Shown one piece after another: positions 29,772-32,070 of a stretch of DNA of 32,070 nucleotides; position 1 is the first letter of the stretch, and the number at the start of each line of letters is the position of its first letter. A program made the position numbers and the translations under genes. Origin of the DNA: Erysipelotrichaceae bacterium (GTDB taxonomy: Bacteria; Bacillota_I; Bacilli_A; Erysipelotrichales; Erysipelotrichaceae); the NCBI GenBank assembly GCA_900770275.1, contig CAAGJS010000104.1:1-32070 (forward strand), in the 5' to 3' direction. The notes below the pieces were generated by a model. The model saw only the letters and a list, made by a program, of their open reading frames with translations, was not told where the DNA came from and made no database searches.

Positions 29772-31115
29772 ATGAGCATATTTTCAAAGCTATTCAAATC
29801 AAGGGCAGATCCGCAGGATATGACATCCGGTAGTGTATACCGGGCATATTACGGGCACACTACATCCGGAAAGACGGTAACGGAGCGGAGCTCGATGCAG
29901 GTCACTGCCGTGTATGCCTGCGTCCGGGTCCTTGCGGAGGCTGTGGCAAGCCTTCCGCTTCACCTCTACAAAGAGGAGGATGGAAGCAAGGTGAAGGCAA
30001 CCGACCATCCTTTGTACTTCCTGCTTCACAGTGAACCGAACGAGGAGATGACTGCTTACTCTTTCTGGGAGACACTCATGACGCACATTCTCCTGTGGGG
30101 TAACGGATTTGTCCAAATCATCCGGAATGGCAAGGGTGAGATCACAGCGCTGTATCCTCTGATGCCCAACCGCATGACCGTGGACCGGGATGAGAACGGA
30201 CACATCTACTACCAGTATCTCTGGTCCAAGGGATCCGATGCACCGACGATGAAGGAGACGATCGTAAAGCTCTCTCCCCATGAGGTGATGCAGATCCCGG
30301 GCCTTGGCTTTGATGGCCTTGTCGGATACAGTCCGATCGCAATGGCGAAGAATTCAATCGGCCTTTCGATGGCCTGCGAGGAATACGGATCGAAGTTCTT
30401 TGAGAATGGAGCCACTCCTTCCGGAGTCCTTGAGCATCCGGGCATCCTAAAGGAACCGGAGAAGGTGAGAGACAGCTGGCAGGCAGCGTTCGGTGGCAGC
30501 CAGAATGCGGGGAAGGTGGCAGTCCTTGAAGAGGGAATGAAGTATTCGCCGATCTCGATCAATCCGCAGGAGGCTCAGTTCTTAGACGTTCGTAAATTTC
30601 AAGTTGACGAAATTGCGCGAATATTCAGAGTGCCTCCGCATATGATTGGAGATCTCGAGCACGCAACGTTCAGCAATATCGAGGAGCAGTCGCTTGAATT
30701 CGTGACCTACAGCCTGCAGCCGTGGCTCACAAGAATCGAGTCGGCAATCTCCCGGTCGCTTCTTACCCCGGAGGAGAAGAGGATCTACTACGCGAGGTTC
30801 AATGTCGATGGCCTGCTTCGCGGCAACTACGCGTCCCGGATGCAGGGCTATGCGACCGGCATCAGCAACGGATTCCTCTGCGTGAACGATGTGCGGCGGC
30901 TGGAGAACATGGACCTTGTACCGGACGAGGAAGGAGGAAACCTGTTTCTCGTGAACGGAAGCATGACGCCATTAAAGAATGCAGGCGCGGCATACCAGAG
31001 TTCTGGTGGAGGAAGTGATCCACCTGAGCAGAAAGATCCCGGGCAGGAGCCAGAGCAGAATGAGCAGGAAGAAGATACAGCAAAACCCCAGAAAAGGGGA
31101 AGGAGGAAGTCATGA
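29772..31115 (+). CDS. Phage portal protein, HK97 family, 447 aa
   Basis: The portal forms the twelve-subunit ring at one capsid vertex through which DNA enters. Recognisable segments are SMQVTAVYACVRVLAEAVASLPLHLY (about 35-60), WETLMTHILLWGNGFVQIIRNGKGEI, LDVRKFQVDEIARIFRVPPHMIGDLEHATFSNIEEQSLEFV, and GYATGISNGFLCVNDVRRLENM. These are standard for the HK97 portal group. The C-terminus after about 400 is a charged, proline-rich tail. GGAGG lies 6 bases before the ATG. The protease gene overlaps its stop by 4 bases. Confidence 0.97.
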   Translation: MSIFSKLFKSRADPQDMTSGSVYRAYYGHTTSGKTVTERSSMQVTAVYACVRVLAEAVASLPLHLYKEEDGSKVKATDHPLYFLLHSEPNEEMTAYSFWETLMTHILLWGNGFVQIIRNGKGEITALYPLMPNRMTVDRDENGHIYYQYLWSKGSDAPTMKETIVKLSPHEVMQIPGLGFDGLVGYSPIAMAKNSIGLSMACEEYGSKFFENGATPSGVLEHPGILKEPEKVRDSWQAAFGGSQNAGKVAVLEEGMKYSPISINPQEAQFLDVRKFQVDEIARIFRVPPHMIGDLEHATFSNIEEQSLEFVTYSLQPWLTRIESAISRSLLTPEEKRIYYARFNVDGLLRGNYASRMQGYATGISNGFLCVNDVRRLENMDLVPDEEGGNLFLVNGSMTPLKNAGAAYQSSGGGSDPPEQKDPGQEPEQNEQEEDTAKPQKRGRRKS

Positions 31116-32005
31116 ACAAGTTTTGGAAGTGGGTGCGGAACAAGGCACCGGATGGGAGTGATCCAGACCTTGCAGAACGGACCCTGTTTTTGAACGGAAC
31201 AATCGCAAGTGAGAGCTGGTTTGACGATGACGTCACGCCGGCTCTTTTTAAGTCTGATCTGGATTCCGGGAAAGGTCCGATCACGGTCTGGATTAATTCT
31301 CCGGGTGGCGATGTCTGGGCGGCGGCGCAGATTTACAACATGCTCCTTTCCTACAGTGGGAAGGTCACGGTGAAGATCGACGGACTTGCCGCATCGGCAG
31401 CATCCGTCATTGCAATGGCGGGAGATGAGGTGCTGGTTTCCCCGGTTTCGATGCTCATGATCCACAACCCGGCAACTACAGCGATGGGAGATAAGGATGA
31501 TCTCGCACAGGCAATCTCGATGCTGGATTCCGTGAAGGATTCCATTCTTAATGCCTACGTGAAGAAGACGGGACTTTCGAAGAACAAGCTCTCGAAGCTC
31601 ATGGATGATGAGACATGGATGGATGCGAACAAGGCGGTGGAGCTTGGTTTTGCTGACCGTGTGATGGAGCGTCCGGATCTTTACCACGAGGATGGGCTGG
31701 ATAAGAAGATCCCGGAAGAGCCTGAGCAGGAAGATGGTACTGATCCGGAAGAGGATCGTTCCAAGGAGGATACTTCCGGAGAGAGCCCTGACAAAAATGG
31801 AATGGATGAGGACCATGACAAAATTGGAACGGGCTTTCTGTATTCCGGTCGTCAGATGGCGGCTGTTTTCACCAACAAGGTGAAAAGACACTACAAAGTA
31901 AGAGACAAGGCACAGGATGGTCCTGTTGCCGGGGACAATGCAGAAGGTGGTCGGAGCGTGGATGCTCTCATGGATCGCCTGAATCTGCTGCGCACAATGA
32001 TGTGA
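31112..32005 (+). CDS. ClpP-like prohead protease, 297 aa
   Basis: A serine protease that matures the capsid after assembly. It shows the ClpP fold: VWINSPGGDVWAAAQIYNML, catalytic S95 in GLAASAASVI, H118 in MLMIHNPATTAMG, and an aspartate in the segment ETWMDANKAVELGFAD. The C-terminal third is acidic then basic and has low complexity, perhaps serving as an internal scaffold as in related phages where the protease and scaffold are fused. It overlaps the portal stop codon by 4 bases and is followed by AGGAGG and the capsid gene. Confidence 0.95.
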   Translation: MNKFWKWVRNKAPDGSDPDLAERTLFLNGTIASESWFDDDVTPALFKSDLDSGKGPITVWINSPGGDVWAAAQIYNMLLSYSGKVTVKIDGLAASAASVIAMAGDEVLVSPVSMLMIHNPATTAMGDKDDLAQAISMLDSVKDSILNAYVKKTGLSKNKLSKLMDDETWMDANKAVELGFADRVMERPDLYHEDGLDKKIPEEPEQEDGTDPEEDRSKEDTSGESPDKNGMDEDHDKIGTGFLYSGRQMAAVFTNKVKRHYKVRDKAQDGPVAGDNAEGGRSVDALMDRLNLLRTMM

Positions 32006-32019
32006 GGAGGAAAACACAT

Positions 32020-32070
32020 ATGAACGTACAGGATTTGATTGCAAAGAGAGCAAGAGCATGGGAGGCAGCA
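32020..32070 (+). CDS. Major capsid protein, HK97 family (start only)
   Basis: Only the first 17 codons are in the window (NVQDLIAKRARAWEAA after the initial methionine). The ATG follows GAGGAGG by a good distance. A charged helical start of this type directly after the prohead protease is the usual beginning of the HK97-type capsid protein, whose N-terminal part is the delta domain removed by the protease. Identification rests mainly on position and this short match. Confidence 0.75.
   Translation, partial: MNVQDLIAKRARAWEAA

Noticed and set aside
30848..32059. A 403-codon reverse frame opposite portal and protease genes
   Set aside because: It lies opposite two certain structural genes and has no start signal.

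Overview
The window looks like part of a Bacillota (probably Clostridia, Lachnospiraceae-like) chromosome carrying an HK97-type tailed prophage. Evidence for this is the gene style (strong AGGAGG ribosome binding sites, GTG and TTG starts, moderate GC) and protein families typical of Lachnospiraceae prophages and mobile elements. These include an XRE plus ImmA/IrrE pair, DUF4314, a P27-type small terminase and a PolA-type replication module. The assignment is by recognition only. No tRNA, rRNA, CRISPR array, integrase or transposase was seen.

Layout. (1) 1-1566: the 5' part of a PLD-nuclease/DEAD helicase gene, cut inside the second helicase domain, apparently the left edge of an insertion. 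(2) 1620-6303: a terminator, a promoter with a structured leader, a small unknown gene, an HNH nuclease, and an EcoRII-like restriction-modification set: cytosine-5 methyltransferase, EcoRII-type nuclease and Vsr repair nuclease. (3) 6570-9500: a regulatory module of XRE repressor, ImmA-like protease, an unknown 361-aa protein and a small zinc-ribbon protein. Three copies of the palindrome GTTCGC-N6-GCGAAC lie upstream of its transcription units, and a strong terminator closes it. (4) 9720-21564: the early/replication module. It has an attenuator-like leader, a sigma-like protein, SNF2 helicase, two unknown proteins, PolA-type polymerase, a deoxyribosyltransferase-like protein, primase-helicase, an iteron-like origin candidate, a VRR-NUC nuclease and a sigma-like late activator. 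A reverse-strand two-gene cassette (379 aa plus a 32-aa membrane peptide) interrupts it. (5) 21570-22342: a reverse-strand membrane-anchored protein. (6) 22424-32070: the packaging/late module of HNH, TerS, a ParB-methylase fusion, six small accessory genes, TerL, portal, ClpP-type prohead protease and the first codons of the major capsid protein.

How it fits together. The XRE protein probably binds the three palindromes and holds the prophage silent, and the ImmA-like protease would relieve this. Early transcription passes an RNA leader that can form a terminator, a competing fold and a hairpin covering the first start codon. The replication proteins then act at the iteron region. The sigma-like 150-aa protein is a good candidate activator of two matched late-promoter elements, in front of HNH/TerS and in front of TerL. 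The accessory block between TerS and TerL has its own family of three matched promoters.

The most unusual signals are: a six-copy sequence of about 29 bp placed at ribosome binding sites of the replication genes, with one copy inside a coding region; the reverse-strand 379-aa/32-aa cassette; the attenuator-like leader at 9720-9826; and the iteron field at 20210-20520.
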